The translations under genes were made by a program, and so were the position numbers. Below are positions 49,390-62,551 of a DNA stretch of 64,000 nt, one piece after another (the stretch's first letter is position 1; the number at the start of each line of letters is the position of its first letter). The DNA is from Streptomyces sp. NBC_00247. Its GTDB lineage: Bacteria; Actinomycetota; Actinomycetes; Streptomycetales; Streptomycetaceae. The stretch spans positions 1,674,001 to 1,738,000 of the forward strand of contig NZ_CP108093.1 in the NCBI RefSeq assembly GCF_036188265.1, written 5' to 3'. The notes under the pieces were generated by a model. The model saw only the letters and a program-made list of their open reading frames with translations, did no database searches and was not told the origin of the DNA.

Positions 49390-50982
49390 TCAGGCGACGA
49401 GGTTCACCGAGCGGGCCATGGCGGCCCCGATCTCCTCGGAGATCTCGTTCAGCACCGACTGCGGGACGGTGTCGTCGACGGTGAGGACGACGACCGCCTC
49501 GCCGCCCACGTCCGCGCGCGAAACCTGCATGCCCGCGATGTTCAGACCGGCCTCGCCGAGGATGCGGCCGACGGTGCCGACGACACCGGGACGGTCCTGG
49601 TAGCGCAGGACGATCATGTGGTCGGCCAGCGCCAGGTCCACGTCGTGCTCGCCGATGGCGACGATCTTCTGGAGGTGCTTGGGGCCGGCCAGCGTGCCGG
49701 AGACCGAGACCTCCTCGCCGCCCGAGAGGGTGCCGCGCACGGTGACGACGTTGCGGTGCTCGGCCGACTCGGAGCTGGTGGTGAGGCGGACCTCGACACC
49801 GCGCTCCTGCGCGAAGAGCGGGGCGTTGACGTAGCTGACGGTCTCGTCCACGACGTCCTCGAAGACGCCCTTGAGCGCGGAGAGTTCGAGCACCTTCACG
49901 TCGTGCTGGGTGATCTCGCCGTACACCTCGACGTCGAGACGGGCCGCGACCTCGCCCGCGAGGGCGGTGAAGATGCGGCCGAGCTTCTCGGCGAGCGGCA
50001 GGCCCGGGCGTACGTCCTCGGCGATGACTCCGCCCTGGACGTTGACGGCGTCCGGTACCAGCTCGCCGGCGAGCGCGAGGCGCACCGAGCGGGCGACGGC
50101 GATACCGGCCTTCTCCTGGGCCTCGTCCGTGGAGGCGCCGAGGTGCGGGGTGCAGACGACCTGGTCGAACTGGAAGAGCGGGGAGTCCGTGCAGGGCTCC
50201 TTGGTGTAGACGTCGAGGCCGGCTCCGGCGACGCGCCCTTCCTTGAGGGCGGAGTAGAGCGCCTCTTCGTCCACGATGCCGCCGCGGGCGGCGTTGACGA
50301 TGCGCACCGAGGGCTTCACCTTGTGCAGCGCCTCGTCGCCGATGAGACCGAGGGTCTCCGGCGTCTTGGGCAGGTGGACGGTGATGAAGTCGGAGACCTC
50401 CAGCAGCTCGTCCAGGCTGAGGAGCTTGACGCCCATCTGCGCGGCGCGGGCCGGCTGCACGTAGGGGTCGTACGCCACGATCTTCATGCCGAAGGCGGAC
50501 ATGCGCTGGGCGACCAGCACGCCGATGCGGCCGAGGCCCACGACACCGAGGGTCTTCTCGCTCAGCTCGACACCCGTGTACTTCGAGCGCTTCCACTCGC
50601 CGTTCTTCAGGGCGGTGTTGGCCTGCGGGATGTGGCGGGCGGTGGCGACCAGCAGACCACAGGCGAGCTCGGCGGCCGTGACGATGTTGGAGGTCGGTGC
50701 GTTCACGACCATCACACCGGCCTTGGTGGCGGCGGAGACGTCGACGTTGTCCAGACCGACACCCGCACGGGCGACGACCCGGAGCTTCTTCGCCGCGGCG
50801 ATGGCCTCGGCGTCGACCTTCGTGGCGGAACGCACCAGGATCGCGTCGACATCGGCGATGGCCGGGAGCAGTTCGGCGCGGTCGGCGCCGTTGCAGTGCC
50901 GGATCTCGAAGTCCGGTCCCAGGGCGTCGACCGTGGCGGGCGACAGCTCTTCGGCGATGAGTACGACAGGTTTCGAGCTCAC
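49390..50982 (-). CDS. serA: D-3-phosphoglycerate dehydrogenase
   Basis: A protein of 530 residues, the long mycobacterial-type SerA: catalytic and NAD domains (ARAGVGLDNVDV, GVVGLGRIGVLVAQR, NAARGGIVDEEAL with catalytic Arg, Glu in GLDVYTKEP, His in TPHLGAST), an allosteric substrate-binding (ASB) domain at about 320-450, and a C-terminal ACT domain (RPGVVGTVGRILGEAGLNIAGM) for serine feedback. First step of serine synthesis. GTG 50982 has GAGGA 7 bases upstream. Confidence 0.96.
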   Translation of the reverse strand: MSSKPVVLIAEELSPATVDALGPDFEIRHCNGADRAELLPAIADVDAILVRSATKVDAEAIAAAKKLRVVARAGVGLDNVDVSAATKAGVMVVNAPTSNIVTAAELACGLLVATARHIPQANTALKNGEWKRSKYTGVELSEKTLGVVGLGRIGVLVAQRMSAFGMKIVAYDPYVQPARAAQMGVKLLSLDELLEVSDFITVHLPKTPETLGLIGDEALHKVKPSVRIVNAARGGIVDEEALYSALKEGRVAGAGLDVYTKEPCTDSPLFQFDQVVCTPHLGASTDEAQEKAGIAVARSVRLALAGELVPDAVNVQGGVIAEDVRPGLPLAEKLGRIFTALAGEVAARLDVEVYGEITQHDVKVLELSALKGVFEDVVDETVSYVNAPLFAQERGVEVRLTTSSESAEHRNVVTVRGTLSGGEEVSVSGTLAGPKHLQKIVAIGEHDVDLALADHMIVLRYQDRPGVVGTVGRILGEAGLNIAGMQVSRADVGGEAVVVLTVDDTVPQSVLNEISEEIGAAMARSVNLVA

Positions 50983-51258
50983 GTGTGTCCTCACAAATCC
51001 CAGTGCGGACGGCCGTCCCGACGGCCGCAGGCGGTGGAGGCTAGCCGCGTGGTAGACGCACGACACTGTGGGCCCTGACGCGTATATGTGTTGAGCAGTG
51101 TAGTCATGCGCCGGGGCGTTGAACGCGCCCCGGTGGAAGGATCACTCATCCGAGGGTGGACAGCCTGTACATACGTACGACCACACCTCCGGACGCGGCC
51201 TTCCGGTCCGTGCGTGTGCCGCCCGTCGCGCCCCGCAGTGACACGGGGCCGGGCGTGT
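50983..51258 (-). promoter_or_regulatory. serA upstream region
   Basis: Holds a TACACT -10-like box on the minus strand (51097-51102) and an 8-bp hairpin (51111-51118 with 51126-51133) just upstream of it, which could be a repressor site. An open frame of 38 codons (50991-51107) runs through but has no ribosome site. Confidence 0.4.
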
Positions 51259-51306
51259 GGCCGCCGGACGGGTCCCCCTCGTGCGGGCGGGACCCGTCCG
51301 GCGGCC
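51259..51306 (-). terminator. Terminator after ilvC
   Basis: An 18-bp perfect stem (51259-51276 with 51289-51306) with a 12-base loop, 8 bases past the ilvC stop. Confidence 0.9.
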
Positions 51307-51313
51307 GGAAGGC

Positions 51314-54854
<3,541 letters not shown>

Positions 54855-54906
54855 TCTCTTCTCGAGGCTGAGGGTTTTGCGGGGTTTTGGGGAGTGCCAG
54901 TGCAAC

Positions 54907-54940
54907 AAAAAACCCCTCGTGCCGTGAGGCAAGCGAGGGG
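54907..54940 (-). terminator. ilvB attenuator terminator
   Basis: On the minus strand: a 7-bp stem (54913-54919 with 54934-54940) topped by a 4-bp stem (54920-54923 with 54928-54931), then six U (54907-54912). It lies between the leader peptide and ilvB. Confidence 0.85.
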
Positions 54941-54956
54941 AGCGCGCCGGTGCGGT

Positions 54957-54982
54957 AAGCGGAGTGTCGTAGGACTCCGCTT
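54957..54982 (-). promoter_or_regulatory. Pause/antiterminator hairpin in the ilvB leader
   Basis: A 9-bp perfect stem (54957-54965 with 54974-54982) with an 8-base loop that reaches the leader stop codon. A ribosome stalled in the leader would disturb it. Confidence 0.65.
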
Positions 54983-55023
54983 CAGCCGACGCGCTTTCCA
55001 AGTACGAGAATTCGGGTGCGCAT
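54982..55023 (-). CDS. ilvL: ilvB leader peptide
   Basis: ATG 55023 opens [13 protein letters not shown] (13 residues, stop TGA 54982-54984), with the run Ile-Leu-Val-Leu, all products of the pathway. This is the classic leader for ribosome-mediated attenuation and matches, from memory, the ilvB leader reported in Streptomyces. GGAGAGAGGG lies upstream, overlapping a probable -10 box, so part of the mRNA may be leaderless. Confidence 0.88.
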   Translation of the reverse strand: MRTRILVLGKRVG

Positions 55024-55030
55024 GGCATTG

Positions 55031-55060
55031 ACCCTCTCTCCGGCACGGCGGCCGTGTCAA
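55031..55060 (-). promoter_or_regulatory. ilvB operon promoter
   Basis: TTGACA on the minus strand (55055-55060, perfect -35), 18 bases, then GAGGGT (55031-55036, weak -10). The leader ATG is 7 bases further on. It abuts the end of the GGDEF/EAL gene. Confidence 0.65.
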
Positions 55061-57888
55061 GCGGGTGGGACGGACGTCTCATCATGTGAGCCGCCCAGCC
55101 GGGGCGGCGACCCCCCCGCGAGAACCGGCTGAGCTGCTGGTACGCCGGGTACGGGGAAGTGCCCGCGCCGCAGCGCGTGGCGCAGGCGGTACTCGTCCAG
55201 CGGCCCCGAGAAGGCCATCCCCTGGCCGTGGGTGCACCCCATGGCCCGCAGCGCGAGCACCTGCTCCGGGACGTCCACGCCGTCCGCCACCGACTGCATC
55301 CCGAGGTCGCAGGCGATCCGCAGCAGCCCGCTGGTGATCTTGTGCAGGCGCGCCGACTCCACCACGCCCTCGACGAGACCCCGGTCGAGTTTGAGTACGT
55401 CGACGGGGAGGCGGCGCAGGGCGTTGATGGCGGCGTACCCGCTGCCGAAGCCGTCGAGCGCGATGCGCACACCGAGGCGGCGCAGCGCCACGAGACGGCG
55501 TTCGAGTTCGTCGAAGGAGATCCGGGGGTCACTGTCGCCCACTTCGATCATCAGGGCGCCGGAGGGCAGGCCGTGCCGGGTCAGCAGCGCCTCGACCGAG
55601 CCGAAAGGCAGGGCGTTGTCCAGCAGCCGCCCGGCGGAGAGCCGTACGGACACGGAGACCGGGTACCCGGCCCTGGTGCGCTCGGCGGCCTGCTGGACGG
55701 CTTCCTCCAGGAGCCAGCGGCCGAGCTCGGCGGTGCGGTCGCCGTCGTCGGCGGCACGCAGGAACTCGGCGGGGGTGAAGAGGATGCCCTGGGCGGAACG
55801 CCAGCGCGCCTGGGCGGCCACCGCGGCGACGGTGCCGGTGGCGAGGTGCACCACGGGCTGGTGGAGCAGGGCGAACTCGCCGTCGCGCAGGGCGGTGCGC
55901 AGCCGGACCGCGAGCTCGGAGCGGCGCACCACGTCGGCCTGCATCTGGGGGGCGTACAGCTCGACCCGGTCCTTGCCCGCGGCCTTGGCCCGGTACATCG
56001 CGAGGTCGGCGTTGCGCATCAGGTCGGTGGGGGTGATCCCGGGCTCGGTGAAGGCGACACCGATGGAGGCCGCCACCCGTACCTCGCCGGGGCCGATGAG
56101 GTACGGCTGGGAGAGGGTGAGGCGGAGCCGGTCCGCGATCTCGTGGACCTGGTACTCCCGGGCGGCCTGGTCGCGGGTGCCGTCGCCGAGGATCAGTGCG
56201 GCGAACTCGTCGCCGCCGAGGCGGGCGGCGGTGTCCCCGGCCCGGACGGAGTCGGCGAGCCGCTGGGCGGCCTGGACGAGGAGTTCGTCGCCCGCCTGGT
56301 GCCCGATGGTGTCGTTGACGGCTTTGAAGCCGTCGAGGTCGATGAAGAGCACGGCGGTGCCGAGGTCGCCCGCCCGCCTTCCGCCGAGGGCCTGGCGTAC
56401 CCGGGTGGTGAAGAGCGCCCGGTTGGGCAGGTCGGTGAGCGGGTCGTGTTCGGCGTTGTGCTGCAACTGGGCCTGGAGGCGGACGCGTTCCGTGACGTCG
56501 CGGCTGTTGAGGAGGAGGCCGCCGTGGTGGCGGTTGACGGTGGACTCGACGTTGAGCCAGTCCCCGGCGCCCGAACGGAAGCGGCACTCGATCCGGGTGG
56601 TGGGCTCCTCGACGGGGTGGGCGGCGAGGAAGCGCCGCACCTGGTGGACGACTCTGCCGCGGTCGTCGGGGTGGATGATCGAGATGAGTTCGGCTTCGAG
56701 CAGGTCTTCCGCCGGGCAGCCGTAGACCCCGGCCGCCGCCGGACTGACGTAGCGGAGTTTGCCGTGGGCGTCGGCGATCATGATGACGTCGCTGGAGCCC
56801 TGGACCAGGGAGCGGAAGTGGTTCTCCTGCTGGGCGAGTTCCTGGGTGAGGGTGAGGTTGTCCAGCAGCATGATCGCCTGGCGCAGCACGAGGGCCAGCA
56901 CGACCGCGCAGCCGGTGAAGACCACCACGGCGTCGACCCTGCGTCCCTCGACCACGTTGTAGAGGATGCCGAGGGTGCAGACGGCGGCGGCGAGGTAGGG
57001 CGTGAGCGCGGCGAGCGATCCGGCGATCGGGCGACTGGTGGCGCGCGCCGCCCGGCCGGGGCGTTCGGCGCACTCGGGGTGCCCGGCCGTGTGCCGTACG
57101 CCCCAGGGCGCGTACGCGAGCAGGAGCGAGCCGGCGAACCAGCCCGCGTCCAGGAGCTGGCCCGAGTGGTAGGTCGAGCGGAGCAGCGGCGAGGTGAACA
57201 GGGCGTCACTGACGACGGTCAGGGCGAGTCCGGCGATGGCGGTGTTGACCGCCGAGCGGTTGGCGTTGTTCTGCCGGAAGTGCAGGGCCAGGACCATCGA
57301 GACGAGCACGATGTCGAGCAGCGGGTAGGCCAGCGAGAGTGCGGCGCGGGCGACGCTCTCCCCCTCGCCGACGACGTCGGTGGTGTGGGCGAGGGCGAGG
57401 CTCCAGGAGAGGGTGAGCAGCGATCCGCCGATCAGCCAGCTGTCGAGCACCAGACAGAACCAGCCGGCCCGGTTGACGGGGCGCTTGGCGAGCACCAGGA
57501 GTCCGATGATCGCGGGCGGCGCGAAGCAGAGGAAGAAGAAGTCGGCGGCGGAGAGCGGGGGTACGTGCCCGTCGAGGACGACTTCGTACCAGCCCCAGAC
57601 GGCGTTGCCGCAGGCGGCCATCGCGGAGGAGAACGAGAAGAGCAGCCAGGCGGCCCGGGCGGGCCGGCCTGCCGCGCCCGCGTACAGGAAGCAGGAGACG
57701 GAGGCGATGAGGGCCGCCAGGCTGAGGCCGAAGTCGCCCATGAAGAGCGCCAGTCGGGTCGATCCCCAGCCGACGGCGGCGCCGACGGCGTACCCCGCGC
57801 AGACGAGGGCGAGCAGGACCTGGGGCAGCACCCTCGCGCGGGCGGACGCGGCCGTCCGGCGGGAGAGCGATGCGTCCAGGGCGCTCAC
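55057..57888 (-). CDS. Membrane GGDEF diguanylate cyclase with degenerate EAL domain
   Basis: A protein of 943 residues: about eight to ten TM helices (to about 335), a PAS domain ([21 protein letters not shown], about 370-480), a GGDEF domain with intact RLGGDEF near residue 558 and an inhibitory RxxD (RAGD) five residues before GG, and an EAL domain whose signature reads AAQ, with DGFGSG for DDFGTG and ADGVD for AEGVE. So it probably makes c-di-GMP, while the EAL part is inactive and could bind it. By position it resembles S. coelicolor SCO5511 (CdgE), from memory. GTG 57888 is chosen: the frame continues to 58074, but there third-position GC drops. Confidence 0.9.
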   Translation of the reverse strand: MSALDASLSRRTAASARARVLPQVLLALVCAGYAVGAAVGWGSTRLALFMGDFGLSLAALIASVSCFLYAGAAGRPARAAWLLFSFSSAMAACGNAVWGWYEVVLDGHVPPLSAADFFFLCFAPPAIIGLLVLAKRPVNRAGWFCLVLDSWLIGGSLLTLSWSLALAHTTDVVGEGESVARAALSLAYPLLDIVLVSMVLALHFRQNNANRSAVNTAIAGLALTVVSDALFTSPLLRSTYHSGQLLDAGWFAGSLLLAYAPWGVRHTAGHPECAERPGRAARATSRPIAGSLAALTPYLAAAVCTLGILYNVVEGRRVDAVVVFTGCAVVLALVLRQAIMLLDNLTLTQELAQQENHFRSLVQGSSDVIMIADAHGKLRYVSPAAAGVYGCPAEDLLEAELISIIHPDDRGRVVHQVRRFLAAHPVEEPTTRIECRFRSGAGDWLNVESTVNRHHGGLLLNSRDVTERVRLQAQLQHNAEHDPLTDLPNRALFTTRVRQALGGRRAGDLGTAVLFIDLDGFKAVNDTIGHQAGDELLVQAAQRLADSVRAGDTAARLGGDEFAALILGDGTRDQAAREYQVHEIADRLRLTLSQPYLIGPGEVRVAASIGVAFTEPGITPTDLMRNADLAMYRAKAAGKDRVELYAPQMQADVVRRSELAVRLRTALRDGEFALLHQPVVHLATGTVAAVAAQARWRSAQGILFTPAEFLRAADDGDRTAELGRWLLEEAVQQAAERTRAGYPVSVSVRLSAGRLLDNALPFGSVEALLTRHGLPSGALMIEVGDSDPRISFDELERRLVALRRLGVRIALDGFGSGYAAINALRRLPVDVLKLDRGLVEGVVESARLHKITSGLLRIACDLGMQSVADGVDVPEQVLALRAMGCTHGQGMAFSGPLDEYRLRHALRRGHFPVPGVPAAQPVLAGGSPPRLGGSHDETSVPPA

Positions 57889-58241
57889 CGGACGGCCCCT
57901 GGGTCCGGGGCAGTCCGCCGCACCGCTCCGTGCGGCGCCGGCACACTCCGGCCCACCGGCACGCGGCGCGGCACCGGTCGCGACGGCAGGCGGCTGCCCG
58001 GCAGCGCTCCCGTCAAAGACCGCTGCCGCCGGTTCGGCGTCCGTCCGTCCCGCTTTTGGCCGCACATCGCCCACTGCCCCCTCGCGTCCAGCTGCCCGCC
58101 CCGCCGCCGTCCTTCCACGGCGCAGCCCCCGCCTCTGGACGATACACCAGACTCGTCACGCAAAGCCATACTTCCTCTACTCTCCGTGACGACCTGGGGT
58201 GTTGTGCGCACAGGGCGCGACAACACGGCTCCGGACCGCTG
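57889..58241. other. Intergenic region upstream of the GGDEF/EAL gene
   Basis: 353 bases. The half nearest the gene is an open frame continuing it, with non-coding-like codon use; the far half shows no clear promoter. TATCGT on the minus strand near 58139-58144 is a possible -10. Confidence 0.4.
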
Positions 58242-59192
58242 TCAGCCGGTGGTGCGCACGACGTTGAGAACGGGCTCCCCGGCGGCGAAGCGGGTCAACT
58301 GGCCGGCGATCAGCCGCTTGGCGCGCGGCAGGAACGCGGAGGTGCTGCCGCCCACGTGCGGACTGATCAGGACGTGGGGAGCGTGCCAGAGCGGATGGCC
58401 CGCCGGCAGCGGTTCCGGGTCGGTGACGTCGAGAGCGGCCCGCAGGCGCCCCGACTCCAGTTCGACCAGCAGCGCCTTGGTGTCGACGACCGGGCCCCGG
58501 GCGACGTTCACCAGCAGTGCGCCGTCCGGCATCGCGGCGAGGAACGCGGCGTCCACCAGCCCTCGTGTGGACGGGTTCAGCGGGGTGGACAGGATCACCA
58601 CGTCGGCCTGCGGGAGCAGCGCGGGCAGTCGGTCGAGGGCGTGCACGGGCCCGCGCGCGGTGGTACGGGGGGTGCGCGCGACGCGCGTGATCCGCGCGCA
58701 CTCGAAGGGCGCGAGCCGGTCCTCGACGGCCGCACCGATCGAGCCGTAGCCCACGATGAGCACGGACTTGTCGGCGAGCGCCGGGTAGAAGCCGGACCGC
58801 CAATCCTCGGCGTCCTGGCCCCGCACGAAGCCCGGGACGTCCCGGAGCGAGGCGAGTATCAGCGTGAGCGCGAGTTCGGCGGTGGAAGCCTCGTGCACGC
58901 CCTTGGCGTTGCAGAGGCGCACACCGGCGGGGAGCCCCGCGAGGGCGGGCTCCACGTGGTCGGTGCCGGCCGAAAGGGTCTGCACGACCCGTACCGAGCG
59001 CATCAGGGGAATCGGACGGACGGAGGCTTCGGCTCCCTTCATGTACGGCACCACGTAGAAGGCGCACTGCGCCGGGTCGGCCGGGAACTCGTCCCCGCCG
59101 TCCCAGAAGTGGTAGTCGAGGCCCTCGGGGAGCCCGGTCATCGAATCGGCGGGGAGGGGAAGCCACACGTCGGCGCGGGTCGTGGAAGTCAT
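58242..59192 (-). CDS. D-isomer-specific 2-hydroxyacid dehydrogenase
   Basis: A protein of 316 residues: NAD loop LIVGYGSIGAAVEDRLAPF, catalytic Arg in VNVARGPVVDTKAL, Glu in ALDVTDPEPLPAGHPLW and His in SPHVGGS. A reductase of a 2-oxoacid such as hydroxypyruvate or glyoxylate; exact substrate unknown. ATG 59192 is chosen since upstream residues are Arg-rich and unlike the family. It lies 353 bases upstream of the GGDEF gene, so it is independent. Confidence 0.9.
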   Translation of the reverse strand: MTSTTRADVWLPLPADSMTGLPEGLDYHFWDGGDEFPADPAQCAFYVVPYMKGAEASVRPIPLMRSVRVVQTLSAGTDHVEPALAGLPAGVRLCNAKGVHEASTAELALTLILASLRDVPGFVRGQDAEDWRSGFYPALADKSVLIVGYGSIGAAVEDRLAPFECARITRVARTPRTTARGPVHALDRLPALLPQADVVILSTPLNPSTRGLVDAAFLAAMPDGALLVNVARGPVVDTKALLVELESGRLRAALDVTDPEPLPAGHPLWHAPHVLISPHVGGSTSAFLPRAKRLIAGQLTRFAAGEPVLNVVRTTG

Positions 59193-59364
59193 GTTCCCGA
59201 GGCTATGCGAAGGCGTCCGGGACGCTGGGACGAGGCGTTCCGGTACCCGCGGAAGACGCCTTCGGCCCGAGCCGCGTGACGCGATGTGCTGATCCACTCC
59301 CTATCGTGGGACGAGCACGGGGCGGGCCCTGGGCGGTGGCACGACCTGGGGAGGGTTCGGGGAG

Positions 59365-60357
59365 TTGGAGCGCAGGACGATCGGTGGGGCGGCGCTCACC
59401 GTGGGCGCGGTGGGGCTGGGCTGCATGACGATGAGTTGGGGCTACAGCGCGTCACAACGGCTCGGCGAACGCTCGGTGCGTACGGTGCACGCGGCCCTGG
59501 ACTCGGGGGTCCGGCTGCTCGACACGGCGGACATGTACGGCCCGTTCACCAACGAGCTGTTGGTCGGCCGGGCGTTGAGGGGCCGCCGGGACGACGCCTT
59601 CATCTCCACCAAGTGCGGTCTGCTGGTGGGGGATCAGCACATCGTCGCCAACGGCCGCGCGGGGTACGTGCGCAGGGCCTGCGACGCCTCGCTGAGGCGG
59701 TTGCAGACCGATGTGATCGACCTGTACCAGCTGCACCGCGCCGATCCGGAGGTGCCGGTGGAGGAGACCTGGGGCGCGATGGCGGAGCTGGTGACGGCCG
59801 GGAAGGTGCGGGCGCTGGGGCTCTGCGCCGTGGGTGCGCTGGTCCCGCGGCGGTCCCGGGCGGGGCTGCACGACGCGACGATCCGGCAGTTGGAGCGGGT
59901 GCAGCAGGTCTTCCCGGTCAGCGCGGTCGAGGCGGAGCTGTCGGTGTGGTCCCCGGAGGCACTGGTGTCCCTGCTGCCCTGGTGCACCGCGCGCGGGGTG
60001 GGGCTGCTGGCCGCGATGCCGCTCGGCAGCGGTTACCTCACGGGCACCCTGAAGCCGGGGCAGGGCTTCGAACCGGACGACCCCCGGGCCCGGCACCCGC
60101 GGTTCACCGCCGAGATGATGGCCTCGAACCAGCCGGTGGTGGCCGGGCTGCGCCGGGTCGCGCAGCGGCACGGGGCCACGCCCGCGCAGGTGGCGCTGGC
60201 GTGGGTGCTGCGGCAGGGCCCGCACGTGGTGCCGGTGCCGGGCGCGAAGCGGGAGGAGTGGGCGGTGGAGAACGCCGGGGCCGCCGCACTGGCACTCACC
60301 GACCGCGATCTGGCCGAGATCGCCGCGCTCCCGCGGGCCCTCGGGTCGTGGGACTGA
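59365..60357 (+). CDS. Aldo/keto reductase
   Basis: A protein of 330 residues, (beta/alpha)8 AKR: GLGCMTMS, catalytic Asp and Tyr in LLDTADMYGP, Lys in ISTKCG, His in LYQLHRAD, NADP region VPVPGAKREE. The NADPH-dependent reductase's substrate is unknown. TTG 59365 is used, with GGGGAG just upstream; GTG 59401 is an alternative but would remove the first beta strand. Confidence 0.9.
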   Translation: MERRTIGGAALTVGAVGLGCMTMSWGYSASQRLGERSVRTVHAALDSGVRLLDTADMYGPFTNELLVGRALRGRRDDAFISTKCGLLVGDQHIVANGRAGYVRRACDASLRRLQTDVIDLYQLHRADPEVPVEETWGAMAELVTAGKVRALGLCAVGALVPRRSRAGLHDATIRQLERVQQVFPVSAVEAELSVWSPEALVSLLPWCTARGVGLLAAMPLGSGYLTGTLKPGQGFEPDDPRARHPRFTAEMMASNQPVVAGLRRVAQRHGATPAQVALAWVLRQGPHVVPVPGAKREEWAVENAGAAALALTDRDLAEIAALPRALGSWD

Positions 60358-60584
60358 CGCCCCCTGCCGTCGTCGAGGGGTGAGGGCGGCAACGGTCATC
60401 CGATGCCCGCCGGGGTGCGGCGGGACCCGGCCCACCGGAGGGCCGGTGAGGGAGCGACCTGTCTTCTGGCCGCGATGCCCGAATACGGGGCGCCGGTACG
60501 GGCACCATGGGCGGGGGCGGCCCGCGGACGGGCGGCCCGGGAGCGGACGAGGGGGCCCGTTGGGCCCGGGGAAGGATCGGTTCT
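60358..60584. other. Gap of 227 bases between two plus-strand genes
   Basis: GC-rich; no clear promoter, terminator or repeat was recognised. Confidence 0.35.
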
Positions 60585-61799
60585 GTGCGCGGTTCGGTGT
60601 TCGGATCAGTACGCGTCACCGGGGCACGCGGCCCGGCGGTGGCTCTCCTCGCGGCGGCGGCCCTGGCGCTGACGGCCGGCTGTTCGTCGTCGGCGGACCC
60701 GGGAGGACCGGAGATCCCCGGTGCGACCGGCCCCGACGGGGCCGCCTCGCCGTCCGCCTCCCCCTCCCCCACGGTCTCGCTGCCGCCGGCCGAGGGGTCG
60801 GCGAAGGTCGTCTCCACCCTCACCACCGGCCTGGCCTCCCCCTGGGGGCTCGCGGTGCTGCCGGGCGGCGATCTGCTGGTCTCCTCCCGGGACGAGGGCA
60901 CGGTGACCCGGGTGGACGCCGAGACCGGGAAGAAGACGCTCCTGGGGTCCGTTCCCGGGGTGTCGCCCGCCGGGGAGGGCGGGCTGCTGGGGCTGGCCGT
61001 CTCCGCGACGTACGGCGCCGACCACCAGGTGTACGCGTACTTCACCACCGAGTCCGACAACCGCATCGCCCGGATGGTGTACGACGAACGGCGGCCCGCA
61101 GGTGAGCAGTTGGGGGCGCCGGACACGATCCTGCGCGGCATCCCGAAGGGCGCGGTCCACAACGGCGGCCGGATCGCCTTCGGTCCGGACCGGATGCTGT
61201 ACGCGGGCACCGGCGAGACCGGCGACGACGGGCTGGCCCAGGACGAGGACTCGCTGGCGGGCAAGATCCTGCGGATGACCCCGGACGGGGAGCCGGTGCA
61301 CGGCAATCCGGAGGCGGACTCGGTCGTCTATTCGCCCGGACACCGCAATGTGCAGGGTCTGGCGTGGGACGGCGAGAAACGGCTGTGGGCCTCGGAGTTC
61401 GGCCAGGACACCTGGGACGAGCTGAACCTGATCGAACCGGGCGGCGACTACGGCTGGCCCGACGTGGAGGGCATCGCGCCCAAGGGCGCGGGCGGCGACT
61501 TCGTCGACCCGGTCGCCCAGTGGAAGACGGCCGAGGCGTCGCCCAGCGGGATCGCGTACGCGAAGGGCTCGATCTGGATGGCGGGTCTGCGCGGCGAGCG
61601 GCTCTGGCGGATTCCGCTGACCGGCTCGGCGAAGGAGCCCCTGGCGGAGCCCCAGGCGTTCTGGGAGGGGACGTACGGCAGGCTGCGGACGGTGGTCGCG
61701 GCGGGCGGCGACAAGCTGTGGGTGGTGACGGGCAACACCGACGGACGCGGCGAACCGGAGCCGGGCGACGACCGCATCCTGCTGGTGGAGGTCAGGTAG
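60585..61799 (+). CDS. Lipoprotein PQQ-dependent sugar dehydrogenase-like (GDH-B type)
   Basis: A protein of 404 residues with lipoprotein signal (LALTAGC, Cys about residue 33), a Ser/Pro linker, then a six-bladed beta-propeller of the soluble glucose/aldose dehydrogenase family: LASPWGLAVLPGGDLLVSSRD, HNGGRIAFGPDRMLYAGTGE, YSPGHRNVQGLAWD and NLIEPGGDYGWPDVEG are strongly conserved. Some relatives oxidise sugars with PQQ, but many actinobacterial ones are uncharacterised and the window has no pqq genes. GTG 60585 has AAGGA at 10 bases. Confidence 0.88.
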   Translation: MRGSVFGSVRVTGARGPAVALLAAAALALTAGCSSSADPGGPEIPGATGPDGAASPSASPSPTVSLPPAEGSAKVVSTLTTGLASPWGLAVLPGGDLLVSSRDEGTVTRVDAETGKKTLLGSVPGVSPAGEGGLLGLAVSATYGADHQVYAYFTTESDNRIARMVYDERRPAGEQLGAPDTILRGIPKGAVHNGGRIAFGPDRMLYAGTGETGDDGLAQDEDSLAGKILRMTPDGEPVHGNPEADSVVYSPGHRNVQGLAWDGEKRLWASEFGQDTWDELNLIEPGGDYGWPDVEGIAPKGAGGDFVDPVAQWKTAEASPSGIAYAKGSIWMAGLRGERLWRIPLTGSAKEPLAEPQAFWEGTYGRLRTVVAAGGDKLWVVTGNTDGRGEPEPGDDRILLVEVR

Positions 61800-61836
61800 C
61801 GACCGGATCCGGGGATCCGGTCACCACCCGGGAGCC

Positions 61837-62478
61837 TCAGGTGCTGGGCAGTGCGACGATCAGGTCGAAGAACATGGCGATCGAGAGGACCAGCCCGATC
61901 GCGCCGAGCACCACGCCGCCGAGGGCGACGGAGCGGATCCAGGACGGCTGCGGCTTCGCGGAGGGCGCCCCGAAGGCGGGCCGTACCAGCACGTAGACGC
62001 CGACGAGCAGGGCGAGGATCGCGAAGATGCCGTTCACGAGGGCGGTGGTGTGCCAGGAGTCGCCGTAGATCTCGGAGATCTGCTGGGCGGCACTGCCACC
62101 GCTGGAGGTCTTGATCTGCCCGATCAGGGTCTCGCGCTCGGAGGCGACCTTGCCGGTCCAGCCGCCGACCAGGCCGACCACGCCGAGGGCGGTCGAGACG
62201 ACGGCCCCGGCTCCGGCGCCGATGCCCCGGGAGGCCGCGTCGTCGTCGAGGTCCTCGTCGTGGAAGCTCTCGTCCAGGTCCTCGAACTCCTCGGACCCGG
62301 CGGTCTTGGTGAGGGCGTCGGTCTTGCCGAGGGCGACGGACGGCCCGTTCTTCTCCCCGGTGGCCGGGGAGCCGCCCTGCGCCACCGCGTCGGCGGCGTC
62401 GGACGTGGGCGGCTGCTGCTCCTCGCCGGCGTCTTCGGCGGCAGGGACGGTAGAGGTCTTGGCGGTGGAGGTGTTCAT
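61837..62478 (-). CDS. Membrane protein with acidic N-terminal region
   Basis: A protein of 213 residues: disordered acidic N-region (to about 85, FEDLDESFHDEDLDDD), TM at about 90-112, then two TM helices at about 145-166 and 180-208. No catalytic motif. TAGCGT lies 8 bases upstream of ATG 62478, so a leaderless transcript is likely. Unknown family. Confidence 0.75.
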   Translation of the reverse strand: MNTSTAKTSTVPAAEDAGEEQQPPTSDAADAVAQGGSPATGEKNGPSVALGKTDALTKTAGSEEFEDLDESFHDEDLDDDAASRGIGAGAGAVVSTALGVVGLVGGWTGKVASERETLIGQIKTSSGGSAAQQISEIYGDSWHTTALVNGIFAILALLVGVYVLVRPAFGAPSAKPQPSWIRSVALGGVVLGAIGLVLSIAMFFDLIVALPST

Positions 62479-62551
62479 GCGCCGCACGCTAGGTGCCCCG
62501 TATGAGAACCCTCTTAACGTCACGGCCCCGCCGGACGCCGTCACCGCCGGC

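Noticed and set aside
46656..49484. A 942-codon plus-strand frame antisense to the toxin gene
   Set aside because: Low-complexity Arg/Gly/Ala sequence with no motifs; it mirrors the biased codons of the toxin gene.
50991..51107. A 38-codon ORF upstream of serA as leader peptide
   Set aside because: No ribosome site, no run of regulatory codons for serine, and a probable -10 box lies inside it.
57889..58074. N-terminal extension of the GGDEF/EAL protein by 62 residues
   Set aside because: Third-position GC drops to about three quarters and the residues are Ala/Gly low complexity; GTG 57888 is preferred.
55159..58749. A 1196-codon plus-strand frame antisense to the GGDEF/EAL gene
   Set aside because: No recognisable domain; the minus strand carries PAS, GGDEF and EAL domains.
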